A DNA stretch of 64,000 bases. It comes from JAAYSA01 sp035367155. Its GTDB lineage: Bacteria > Bacillota_I > Bacilli_A > RFN20 > CAG-826. The notes under the pieces are model-generated. The model saw only the letters and a list, made by a program, of their open reading frames with translations. It searched no databases and was not told the origin of the DNA. Positions 54,485 through 62,123 of this stretch are shown here, piece after piece (the stretch's first letter is position 1; every line of letters begins with the position of its first letter). Location: the NCBI GenBank assembly GCA_035367155.1, contig DAOSJI010000002.1:1-64000 (forward strand). The letters run 5' to 3'. The position numbers were made by a program, and so were the translations under genes.

Positions 54485-54995
54485 TTAATGTTGTCGCACT
54501 TGAAGTAAGGGCTATCTCGTTTTCCCACGAGAAATCGTCAATAGATTTATTAGTTGATTCAAGGTGAATTTTTTCAATATTTATTTCATTTTCTACTAAA
54601 TTAACATCTTTGTCTGAAATAATTGTCTTAACTTTAAGAAGTTCGATGACATCTTTGTTTAAAGAGGGGCCTAGTTTAACGTTAAAAAGCACTGGTTTAT
54701 AACCTGCCATAAGAAGACCCCAAAAAGAAAAAATCCATTCTTTCCGGTTTTCCATCATTAGTCCTACATAACTACCTTTTTCTAAAGTAATATGTTTACT
54801 AAAATAGTTTCCCATTTGTATGGACAATTCTTTTGCTTCTTTATAAGTTATTTTATGAATCTTATAATCGTTTAAATATTCACAAAATGTGTTTTCTTCT
54901 TGATAATGAATGCATTGAAAAATGTCTTTAAAAGATTGTTTAGAATTTTGAAGCAATTCTATACGTTTATTAACAATCTTTAATAGTTTTCTCAT
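54465..54995 (-). pseudogene. AMP-forming ligase, N-terminal part
   Basis: 176 codons from the ATG at 54995 (a GTG at 55010 is also open but overlaps the GAAAGG site). VGLMMENRKEWIFSFWGLLMAGYKPVLFN is the typical N-terminal ligase fold. The reading frame stops at TSSATTLNVKVCI, where the ATP-loop motif should continue; that motif is also degenerate relative to TSGTTGxPKG. It starts 35 bases after the jag stop, so the cluster may be read from the rpmH-rnpA-yidC-jag promoter. Confidence 0.75.
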
Positions 54996-55030
54996 ATTAA
55001 GTCTGGACACCTTTCAATGTTGTTTTTTTA

Positions 55031-55645
55031 CTACTCGTTTGAAAGGGGTTCATCGACACTTATAGTAATTCTTCGGTTGTAGCCTGTTCCAGTTGACTCA
55101 GTTTTAATACCTTTTATCCTTCCCAAAGCGTTATGAACTGCTCGACGTTCATCTGCTGTCATTGGATCAAGTGTAACTGGTTTTTTTGTTTTAATTACAT
55201 TTCGGGCTAATCTTTTTGCATGACTAGTAATCTTTCGATATTTATCACTTTTATAGTCATTAATATCGAGTAAAATTCGGACTCGTTTTTTAAATTTTCG
55301 CATTGCAGCGATTTTAACAAGTTCATTTAATGCTGCTAAAGTGCGCCCGTTTTTACCAATTAATATTGAATTGTGATTTGTTTCAATTTCTAATATAATA
55401 ACATCATCATTAAGTGATGGTTTAATATGAGGATCTTCGACAAATAAACTAATAATGCGATTTAGATAGTCGACAACATAGTTTACAATGTCGCTTGTTT
55501 CATAAACTTCAATTTCAACTTTTTTGCTAAAAAGTCGTTTTTCCTCTAAAAGGATTTCGTAACTTAAGTCTTCAATAGGAATTCCTAAATCGTTACTAGC
55601 TTCCTCTAAAACTTGTTCTAATGTTTTTCCTTTATATGTTTTCAT
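55031..55645 (-). CDS. khpB: RNA-binding protein KhpB/Jag
   Basis: 204 residues. Jag-N domain (MKTYKGKTLEQVLEEA), KH domain with ILIGKNGRTLAALN (about 110-123), R3H domain TADERRAVHNAL near 165-176. It binds RNA and affects cell shape and division in Gram-positives. It overlaps yidC by 4 bases, the classic arrangement. mnmE, its usual downstream neighbour, is displaced by the lipid cluster. Confidence 0.95.
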   Translation of the reverse strand: MKTYKGKTLEQVLEEASNDLGIPIEDLSYEILLEEKRLFSKKVEIEVYETSDIVNYVVDYLNRIISLFVEDPHIKPSLNDDVIILEIETNHNSILIGKNGRTLAALNELVKIAAMRKFKKRVRILLDINDYKSDKYRKITSHAKRLARNVIKTKKPVTLDPMTADERRAVHNALGRIKGIKTESTGTGYNRRITISVDEPLSNE

Positions 55646-57066
55646 GCTTTTTTCTTCTTTCTATTCATAATTGCATCAACAATTAATGTTTGTGCAATCG
55701 AAATAAGTGCACCTGCTAACCAATAAATTCCCATTGCAGCAGGTAGCGTCCAAGACATAACAATAATCATAATAAACATAACATTCATCATCATCTTGGA
55801 TTGAGATTGTTGTTTTTCTGCAGCAGGATTTTTTCCTAAACGAACAACTTCCTTCTTAGTACGTTTCTTATTTATCCAAGTTGAAAGTCTGCTTGAAATA
55901 AATTGACTAATACCCATGATTAAGAATAAAACTACCGCTGTCCACCAGCCAGCAGAGAAAAAGTTTTTCGTCATTGTTGCACCTAGTTGAGCACTTAAGT
56001 CGAGCCCTAAAACAGAGTCACTTGTTAAAATAGCACTGCCATTCATTGCCCCCCAAACTGCAATAAAGACTGGAAATTGCACAATTAACATCAAAATTGA
56101 GCCCATTGGATTAATTTTGTGTTTCTTATAAAGCGCCATTTGAGCTTGTGCAAGAGCTTGTTTTTCATATTTATTAGTATCTGAATTTGGATACTTTTGT
56201 TGAAGCTTTGCTAGTTCTGGTTGAAGCGCACTCATTTTTTGAGTTCCAATTGTGGTTTTAAGTGTAGCTAAAACTAAAATCCCTCTAACGATTAACGTCG
56301 TTAAAAGAATTGCGCCGACTTGTCCCCAGCCGCCAGCTCCAAATGCAATAGTTAAAACTTCAACTAATGCAGCAACCGGATAAACTAATAACCCTTCAAT
56401 CAGGCCTTTTTGCCAAGCATACTTCCATGATTTAGCACTTACTAATGACTTACTAGTGCCTGTTCCGTATTCACCTTCATGAAGAGTAATACAACTTCGC
56501 TTTTGATTTGCGATTGTCATCATGCTTTTTTCATAAAAATTATTAAAATCTTTATCTGGTACATTTTCAATTCCTAGTTCAAGCCCGAGTTGATGAACCC
56601 AAATCTTCCAGTTAGCCATTAACTCAGATCCATATCCAACGGTTGTTGAATCTTTTACGCCTAAAAATTTATAAAAACCAAATTCTTTAAAAGATTTGTA
56701 TTTTACATCTGGCGTTATTGTTTCTGGATTTTCAAGACTCATGCCTTGGGTTTTGTCTGGATGAGCTTCCTTATATTTTGGAAAAGCCAATTTAAATGTT
56801 TCCTCATCGATTCTTTCCCAAAAGTCCATACTTGGTGTGACATAACCTTTGTTTTTTGCATCATTTACAAGTTTTTGGACATGATCGTTTAAAACTGCGA
56901 TTTCAGTGTTATCTTCTAATACCATTCTTGTTAGGCCTGGATCGTAGGTAAACATTAAGTGTGCTTTATCTTCTGGACTACAAAAGTTAGCAGTACAAGA
57001 AGTAAGCAAGACTAGCCCCATAGCTAGCGCAGACCATCTAATTATTTTCTTTTTGCGATTATTCAT
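55642..57066 (-). CDS. yidC: Membrane protein insertase YidC (SpoIIIJ type), enlarged lipoprotein
   Basis: 474 residues, far longer than the about 260-280 of Bacillus SpoIIIJ. N-terminal lipoprotein signal with lipobox LLTSC (Cys24), then about 190 extra extracytoplasmic residues before the conserved core. The core has the hydrophilic-groove Arg in LTTLIVRGILVL, the cytoplasmic coiled-coil hairpin (LQPELAKLQQKYP), INPMGSILMLIVQFPVF, and final helices through IYWLAGALI before a basic KKKKA tail. It inserts and folds membrane proteins. It overlaps rnpA by 8 bases. Confidence 0.94.
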   Translation of the reverse strand: MNNRKKKIIRWSALAMGLVLLTSCTANFCSPEDKAHLMFTYDPGLTRMVLEDNTEIAVLNDHVQKLVNDAKNKGYVTPSMDFWERIDEETFKLAFPKYKEAHPDKTQGMSLENPETITPDVKYKSFKEFGFYKFLGVKDSTTVGYGSELMANWKIWVHQLGLELGIENVPDKDFNNFYEKSMMTIANQKRSCITLHEGEYGTGTSKSLVSAKSWKYAWQKGLIEGLLVYPVAALVEVLTIAFGAGGWGQVGAILLTTLIVRGILVLATLKTTIGTQKMSALQPELAKLQQKYPNSDTNKYEKQALAQAQMALYKKHKINPMGSILMLIVQFPVFIAVWGAMNGSAILTSDSVLGLDLSAQLGATMTKNFFSAGWWTAVVLFLIMGISQFISSRLSTWINKKRTKKEVVRLGKNPAAEKQQSQSKMMMNVMFIMIIVMSWTLPAAMGIYWLAGALISIAQTLIVDAIMNRKKKKA

Positions 57067-57397
57067 ATTTATCTCCTAGTTTTGACATTGCGGTCTTTAG
57101 AATTTGCTCGTTTTCCTCAAACGATTTTACTAGAAAGCTTTTTTTAACGACCAAAATGACATCTAGAGGCATTTTAAATGAAATATTGTTTCTAATAATT
57201 GCCCTTACTTGTCTTTTAGTTTTATTACGACCTACAGCATTAGCAAGTTTACTGCTTAGTGCGATTCCAACGCGAAGATGTTTTAGTTCGTTTGGAAGAT
57301 AATAGATACTTGCTGTTTCCGTTCTTAAGAGGGCGCCTTCATTAATGATGGTATTAAATTCATTATTTTTTAAAACTCGGTATTTTCGCTTCATCAT
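57059..57397 (-). CDS. rnpA: Ribonuclease P protein component
   Basis: 112 residues. KYRVLKNNEFNTII at the start and the RNA-binding NAVGRNKTKRQVRAIIR motif. It helps the RNase P RNA to cut tRNA 5' leaders. It lies downstream of rpmH, separated by a stem-loop. Confidence 0.95.
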   Translation of the reverse strand: MMKRKYRVLKNNEFNTIINEGALLRTETASIYYLPNELKHLRVGIALSSKLANAVGRNKTKRQVRAIIRNNISFKMPLDVILVVKKSFLVKSFEENEQILKTAMSKLGDKYE

Positions 57398-57410
57398 TTA
57401 CCCTCGTTAT

Positions 57411-57442
57411 AAGAAAAGCACCGGCAAAGCCGGCTTTTTCTT
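57411..57442 (-). terminator. Stem-loop between rpmH and rnpA (attenuator candidate)
   Basis: Minus strand AAGAAAAAGCCGG-CTTTG-CCGGTGCTTTTCTT-like stem with a U-rich 3' side. It could end part of the transcription after rpmH, giving more L34 than RnpA. Confidence 0.7.
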
Positions 57443-57575
57443 ATGCTGATAAGACTTTGCGTCCTTTAGCCCGGCGGGCTTTTAAAATTTTGCGTCCACC
57501 TGGAGTTGCCATTCTGGCTCTAAATCCGTGGTTTCGACTTCGTTTGATTTTACTTGGTTGATATGTTCTTTTCAT
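57441..57575 (-). CDS. rpmH: 50S ribosomal protein L34
   Basis: 44 residues, full standard L34: starts MKRTYQPSKIKRSRNHGF, contains RMATPGGRKILKARRAKGRK and ends VLSA. AGGAG precedes the ATG. First gene of the operon reading away from the origin. Confidence 0.97.
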   Translation of the reverse strand: MKRTYQPSKIKRSRNHGFRARMATPGGRKILKARRAKGRKVLSA

Positions 57576-58116
57576 TTCTATTTCACTCCTATCAATTAAC
57601 CTTTCGGTTTTCGTCTTTAATTCTATGATAACAACCTATATAAAGTCAAACACTTATTATAAATAAGCGTTTATTTCTATATAAGGTTATAAAAATTTGC
57701 ATTTTTTGTATTTAACGACAAAAAAAGCATAAAAAATGAAAAGAATCTTTTTATTTCAATCTTTCTTATGTTATTTTTTTCTTATTTTATGCTTATTTTA
57801 TTTTGTCCACAGTTAATTGGATTGCACTTATTAACATCGGTGGATAAATACTTATTTCGTTATTTATAATCGTAATTTTATTATGTGGATAAAATGTTAA
57901 TTTCAACTTTTTATTATTAGTTTATCCTCTTTTTCCCCGTTGATAAAGCTTTTCCCCACAATTGTCCACATTGTAATTTTGTTAATTCTGTGGAAAAGCC
58001 GTACTTAAACGGTTAATTTTACATTCCTTTTGTGGACAAATAATTTTAGATCAAATTTATCGTTTTTCTTTACTGTTATTATGGTAGAATTTCATTAGTA
58101 GATAGGAGGCACCTTT
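57576..58116. other. Replication origin region with a DnaA-box cluster
   Basis: 541 bases without genes between rpmH and dnaA. DnaA boxes related to TTATCCACA: TTGTCCACA 57803-57811 and 57962-57970, GGTGGATAA 57839-57847, a perfect TGTGGATAA 57884-57892, TTCCCCACA 57952-57960, TGTGGAAAA 57989-57997 and TGTGGACAA 58031-58039. The stretch 57650-57800 is very AT-rich and carries an inverted repeat GCATAAAA / TTTTATGC (57727-57734 and 57785-57792); it is a candidate unwinding element. Confidence 0.85.
58082..58090 (+). promoter_or_regulatory. Extended -10 promoter of dnaA
   Basis: TGGTAGAAT fits TGn plus a -10 box; the -35 region is not clear. It lies downstream of the DnaA boxes, so DnaA can control its own gene. 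Confidence 0.5.
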
Positions 58117-59472
58117 ATGCCTAAGTCCATTTCCGAGATTACCCTCATATGGGATAGGGTACTAGACAGATTAAAGACTCATGTAACTGAAAAACATGTT
58201 TATGATACTTTTTTTCAAAGTAGTTACGTGCATACAATTATTGATAATACACTTATTATTGTTACAAATAGTAATTTATCAAAAACGATGCTCTCAACAA
58301 CATATGCTCAAACAATTAAAGATGTTGTAAACGAAGTCACACAGTCTAATTATGATCTTAAATTCATCACAAAAGATGAAATTCCCACTACTAAGGAAGC
58401 ATCTTTTATTAATAAACCCACTTTCTTTGCTAACGCCAAGATTGTTCAACACTTGACTTTTGATAACTTTATCGTTGGAGATACAAGTAACTTACAAGCT
58501 TTCCAAGCATCGCTTATGATTGCTTCAAATCCAGGTAAACTTTATAATCCTTTATTTATTTATAGTGCCTCAGGTCTTGGGAAAACTCACCTTCTACATG
58601 CAATTGGTAATTATGTAAAAGATAATTCTCCTTCCTTGCGCGTTCTTTATATATCTGCTGATGATTTCGTTGATGAATTTATTAAATTCGCTAAAGGAGA
58701 CAAGGAAAACGAATCAATGAAAGACTACTTTAAGTCTATTGATGTTCTTTTAGTTGATGATGTTCAATTTTTAGCTGAAAAACCAAAAACAGAAGAAATG
58801 TTTTTTCACATCTTTAACAATCTAGTCAACGCTAATAAGCAAATTGTTTTAACAAGTGACCGTCATCCTAGCGAATTAAAAGGCTTAGAATCGCGCTTAG
58901 TAAGCCGTTTTTCTCAAGGTTTACAAATCAATATTACCGTTCCTGATCTTAAAACTTGTGAAGAAATTCTTCGTGCTAAAATTAGTGCTAATAACCTTGA
59001 TGTTCGTGATTTTGATGATGATGTTATTACCTTTTTTGCCGAAAAATTTGGTAGCAATGTCCGTGAACTTGAAGGTTCGCTTAATCGTTTATTATTTTAT
59101 GTAACAACGATTAAAAAAACAAAACGCGTTACGATGGACATTGCTCTAGAAAGTGTTCAATCGCTAATTAGTATTTACGATGCTAAAACAAAATTAACAG
59201 AATCTAAAGTAGTAGCAGTAGTTGCTGATTATTACAACCTAACAAGCTCTCAACTTACTGGAAGAAACAGGAACAGCCAAATAGCTATGGCACGTCATAT
59301 CGCGATGCATCTTGTTCGTGAACTTATGGATCTTCCTTTTGCAAGAGTGGGAAAAGTGTTTGGAAGAGACCACACAACTGTGATAAGTGCAGTCGATAAA
59401 GTGGAAAAATTACTAAAGTCCGATCAAGAACTTTCAAAAGCACTTGAAGATCTTAAAACTAGATTAGTTTAA
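58117..59472 (+). CDS. dnaA: Chromosomal replication initiator DnaA
   Basis: 451 residues. N-terminal interaction domain, flexible linker, AAA+ core with Walker A SASGLGKTHLLHAIG (about 150), LLVDDVQFLAEK, and the C-terminal DNA-binding domain with GRDHTTVISAVDKV. AGGAGG upstream of the ATG. It melts the origin by binding the boxes on its 5' side. Confidence 0.98.
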   Translation: MPKSISEITLIWDRVLDRLKTHVTEKHVYDTFFQSSYVHTIIDNTLIIVTNSNLSKTMLSTTYAQTIKDVVNEVTQSNYDLKFITKDEIPTTKEASFINKPTFFANAKIVQHLTFDNFIVGDTSNLQAFQASLMIASNPGKLYNPLFIYSASGLGKTHLLHAIGNYVKDNSPSLRVLYISADDFVDEFIKFAKGDKENESMKDYFKSIDVLLVDDVQFLAEKPKTEEMFFHIFNNLVNANKQIVLTSDRHPSELKGLESRLVSRFSQGLQINITVPDLKTCEEILRAKISANNLDVRDFDDDVITFFAEKFGSNVRELEGSLNRLLFYVTTIKKTKRVTMDIALESVQSLISIYDAKTKLTESKVVAVVADYYNLTSSQLTGRNRNSQIAMARHIAMHLVRELMDLPFARVGKVFGRDHTTVISAVDKVEKLLKSDQELSKALEDLKTRLV

Positions 59473-59615
59473 AAGGTTTTATGTAATAAAGTTAGCCAAA
59501 ACTGCACTGGATTGTGCTAAACTAGATAAAGAGTAATCTAACTAAATTTATGGGTTTTATCCCCTAAATCCACAGCCCTTATTATTATCATTAACTTAAT
59601 GGAGGAATATACAAT
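59473..59615. other. dnaA-dnaN intergenic region
   Basis: 143 bases without a gene. It has a weak DnaA-like box AAATCCACA (59566-59574) and AT-rich sequence on its dnaN side, and may be the second half of a bipartite origin as in Bacillus; no strong box is seen. Confidence 0.35.
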
Positions 59616-60752
59616 ATGAAATTAAAAATAAATCGTGATCACCTTCTTCGTGGTATCACTCTAGCTACTAGAAGCGTTCCTACTAAGTCTGCTAATCCTT
59701 TGTTTGTAAATGTCTTACTTGAAGCAAACGAAAAAGGCTTAACTATGCTTGGTTCAAGTGGAGATCTAACTATTCAAACACTAATCCCAATTAGAGTTAA
59801 CGAATTAGAAGTTCTTCGAGTCTATGCTGAAGGAAAAGCCCTTGTAAATGCTAAACTTTTAAATGAAATTATCCGTCACTTAGAAGGAAGTGAAGTTGAT
59901 ATCGAAGTAATTGATCAAACACTACTTCAAGTTAGTGATGGACGAAGTGAATTTAACTTAAACTCCATTAAACCAAGTGATTATCCGGATTTTGACTTAG
60001 AACATGATGGCGTTCGTTTTGCTATTGATCGCCAACTATTTGTTAAACTAGTTGATCAGACTGCGTTTGCAGCTTCAACAAAAGAAAATCGACCGATTTT
60101 AACTGCAGTTCATTTAAACGCAAAAAATGGCCATCTTGTCGCTGCAGCAACCGATACTGCTCGTCTTGCAAGAAAACAAGTTGAACTAAAAGATAATGTG
60201 ACATTTTTTGCTAATGTACCTGCTAAAACGATGCAAGATATTGCTAGAATCGTTGAAGAAACAAGAGTTGAAGAAATAGAAATCTCAGTTAGTGATAAAA
60301 AGATTCTCTTTGAATTTGATGGAACTTTTATCGCAAGTCGATTAGTTGGCGGTGATTATCCTTCAACAAAAGAAATTGTTTTAAAAACCTATAATTCGTT
60401 TTTAGAAGCTAATGCAAATGAGTTAATCAAAGCTATGGAAAGAGTATCGCTACTAAGTAGTGAACGAGAAAGAATAGTTCGTTTATCAATGAGTGAAAAT
60501 CTTGTTCAAGTTAGTAGTTCAAGTCCAAACGCAGGAAGAGCTAGCGAAACAGTCCCAACATGTCGCTACAGCGGTGAACCTCTTTCAATTCACTTTAATG
60601 TTGGTTATGTTACCGCAGCAATTAGAGCATGTGGAAGCGATGATGTCCACATTGAATTTACAGGCGAATTAAAACCCTTTGAAGTTAAAAACATAGAAGA
60701 TGATACCCAAACGCAAATAATCACGCCTACACGCACTTTTATCGACAAATAA
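59616..60752 (+). CDS. dnaN: DNA polymerase III beta sliding clamp
   Basis: 378 residues, three repeats of the clamp fold. MKLKINRDHLLRGITLATRSVPTKSANPLFVNVLLEA at the start; the usual TRSV, LVDQTAFAASTKENRPIL and VGGDYPSTKEI motifs are present. GGAGG site. It holds the replicase on DNA. The C-terminus runs to TPTRTFIDK in place of the usual LPxR tail. Confidence 0.96.
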   Translation: MKLKINRDHLLRGITLATRSVPTKSANPLFVNVLLEANEKGLTMLGSSGDLTIQTLIPIRVNELEVLRVYAEGKALVNAKLLNEIIRHLEGSEVDIEVIDQTLLQVSDGRSEFNLNSIKPSDYPDFDLEHDGVRFAIDRQLFVKLVDQTAFAASTKENRPILTAVHLNAKNGHLVAAATDTARLARKQVELKDNVTFFANVPAKTMQDIARIVEETRVEEIEISVSDKKILFEFDGTFIASRLVGGDYPSTKEIVLKTYNSFLEANANELIKAMERVSLLSSERERIVRLSMSENLVQVSSSSPNAGRASETVPTCRYSGEPLSIHFNVGYVTAAIRACGSDDVHIEFTGELKPFEVKNIEDDTQTQIITPTRTFIDK

Positions 60753-60775
60753 AGCAAAATAAATCAAAGTCATCT

Positions 60776-60803
60776 AAGGGAATATTTATATATTCCCTTT
60801 TTT
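60776..60803 (+). terminator. dnaN terminator
   Basis: AAGGGAATAT-ttat-ATATTCCCTTTTTT. Confidence 0.92.
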
Positions 60804-60812
60804 AGTTAGTTT

Positions 60813-60821
60813 TGATATAAT
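60813..60821 (+). promoter_or_regulatory. Extended -10 promoter of rlbA-recF-gyrB
   Basis: TGATATAAT, 29 bases before the rlbA ATG, right after the dnaN terminator. Confidence 0.6.
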
Positions 60822-60850
60822 TAACATAGAAACTTTTATAAGGTTTTTTT

Positions 60851-61084
60851 ATGAAAAAAGAAGATACAAAAACTACTGATTTTACATTAGGTCAATTTCT
60901 TAAAAAACATAACTTCGTTGCCTCTGGTGGAGCAGCAAAGTTGTTTTTGTTAGAAAATGACGTTTTAGTTAACGGCGAGCTCGAAAGAAGACGAGGACGA
61001 AAACTAAAAGAAGGTGATGTTGTTTCGGTAGATGGAAAGAAAGTGAGCGTTAAACTTGATCATCACAAGTGTACGACTCCTTAA
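60851..61084 (+). CDS. rlbA: S4-domain protein YaaA/RlbA
   Basis: 77 residues. TLGQFLKKHNFVASGGAAKLFL, NGELERRRGRKLKEGDVV is the single S4 fold always found between dnaN and recF in Bacillota. RNA-binding; it is proposed to act in ribosome biogenesis. It overlaps recF by 29 bases. Confidence 0.93.
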   Translation: MKKEDTKTTDFTLGQFLKKHNFVASGGAAKLFLLENDVLVNGELERRRGRKLKEGDVVSVDGKKVSVKLDHHKCTTP

Positions 61085-62123
61085 TTTTCGTAATTATGTC
61101 GATGAAGAAGTGCAGTTTGTTAAAGGGCTTAATGTTATTGAAGGTCCTAACGGTGCTGGAAAGACAAATATTGTAGAAGCACTGCACTTAGCATCACTTG
61201 GTAAATCGTTTCGCGTAACTGAATCAAAAAACTTGATTAAAAACGGTGAAGAAAAAGCACGAATTATCCTAACGCTTGTAAAACCAACAAAAAACGAAAT
61301 CGATATTACGCTAAAGGGAAACCAAAAGTATATTCTTGTAAACGGAAAACCTCTTCCAAAAGTTTCAATGCTCAACGAGTATCTCCATACTCTTGTCTTC
61401 TCACCAAGCGATATTACGTTTTTTGAAACCTCGCCTTTAACTAGAAGGGATTACCTTGATGAACAAATAAGTTATTTTGACAAAACTTATCTAGATGTTA
61501 GGAAAGATTATGAAAAAATCGTAAAAGCTCGCAATGAAAATTTAAAAAGTGAGCAATTTGACGATAAACTTCATGAAGTCTATACGCAAAAATTCGTAAC
61601 TTTAGGATTAGAAATCACAAGAAAAAGAGAGATTTATATCAAAAAACTTGAAAACGCACTTTCTAATTCGATAAATGAGATGACAAAAAAACGAATTCCT
61701 CTACGGCTGGAATATCAAAATAGTCTTAAAAGCCGTAGTAGTGAAGAAGAAAACGTTAAAGCACTCTTAGCCCTTAAAGAGAGAGAAAAAGTTCTAGGAG
61801 TAAGCCTAAAAGGCCCTCATCGTGATGATTTAGTTGCCTTCATTGGTCCTAACAAGGTTGCAACACATGCCTCTCAAGGACAAAAGAGACTACTTGCAAT
61901 AGCTCTTAAAGTAGCACCTTACGATTTAATCGAAAACTATCACGAAAAACCAGTTGTAATTCTTGATGATGTACTAAGTGAACTTGACAAAGATCACCAA
62001 GAACAACTGCTAGACTACATTAAAAAATTTAAACAAGTATTCATTACAACAACGAAATATGCTTTAAACGCTCATGCCATTTATGAGGTTAAAGCAAATC
62101 ATATTAGTAGGAGGATCGAGTAA
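61056..62123 (+). CDS. recF: DNA repair protein RecF
   Basis: 355 residues. The start is the TTG at 61056, since homology begins at once (VRLLNFRNYVDEE). Walker A IEGPNGAGKTNIVEAL, signature GHRDDL-like GPHRDDLVAF and SQGQKRLLAIALK, Walker B VVILDDVLSELD. It loads RecA at gaps. The start lies 29 bases inside rlbA, so it depends on translational coupling. Its TAA shares one base with the gyrB ATG. Confidence 0.96.
   Translation: MIITSVRLLNFRNYVDEEVQFVKGLNVIEGPNGAGKTNIVEALHLASLGKSFRVTESKNLIKNGEEKARIILTLVKPTKNEIDITLKGNQKYILVNGKPLPKVSMLNEYLHTLVFSPSDITFFETSPLTRRDYLDEQISYFDKTYLDVRKDYEKIVKARNENLKSEQFDDKLHEVYTQKFVTLGLEITRKREIYIKKLENALSNSINEMTKKRIPLRLEYQNSLKSRSSEEENVKALLALKEREKVLGVSLKGPHRDDLVAFIGPNKVATHASQGQKRLLAIALKVAPYDLIENYHEKPVVILDDVLSELDKDHQEQLLDYIKKFKQVFITTTKYALNAHAIYEVKANHISRRIE

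Noticed and set aside
57576..58116. Noc-binding sites (ATTTCCCGGGAAAT)
   Set aside because: No such sequence seen; only parS-type sites, elsewhere.
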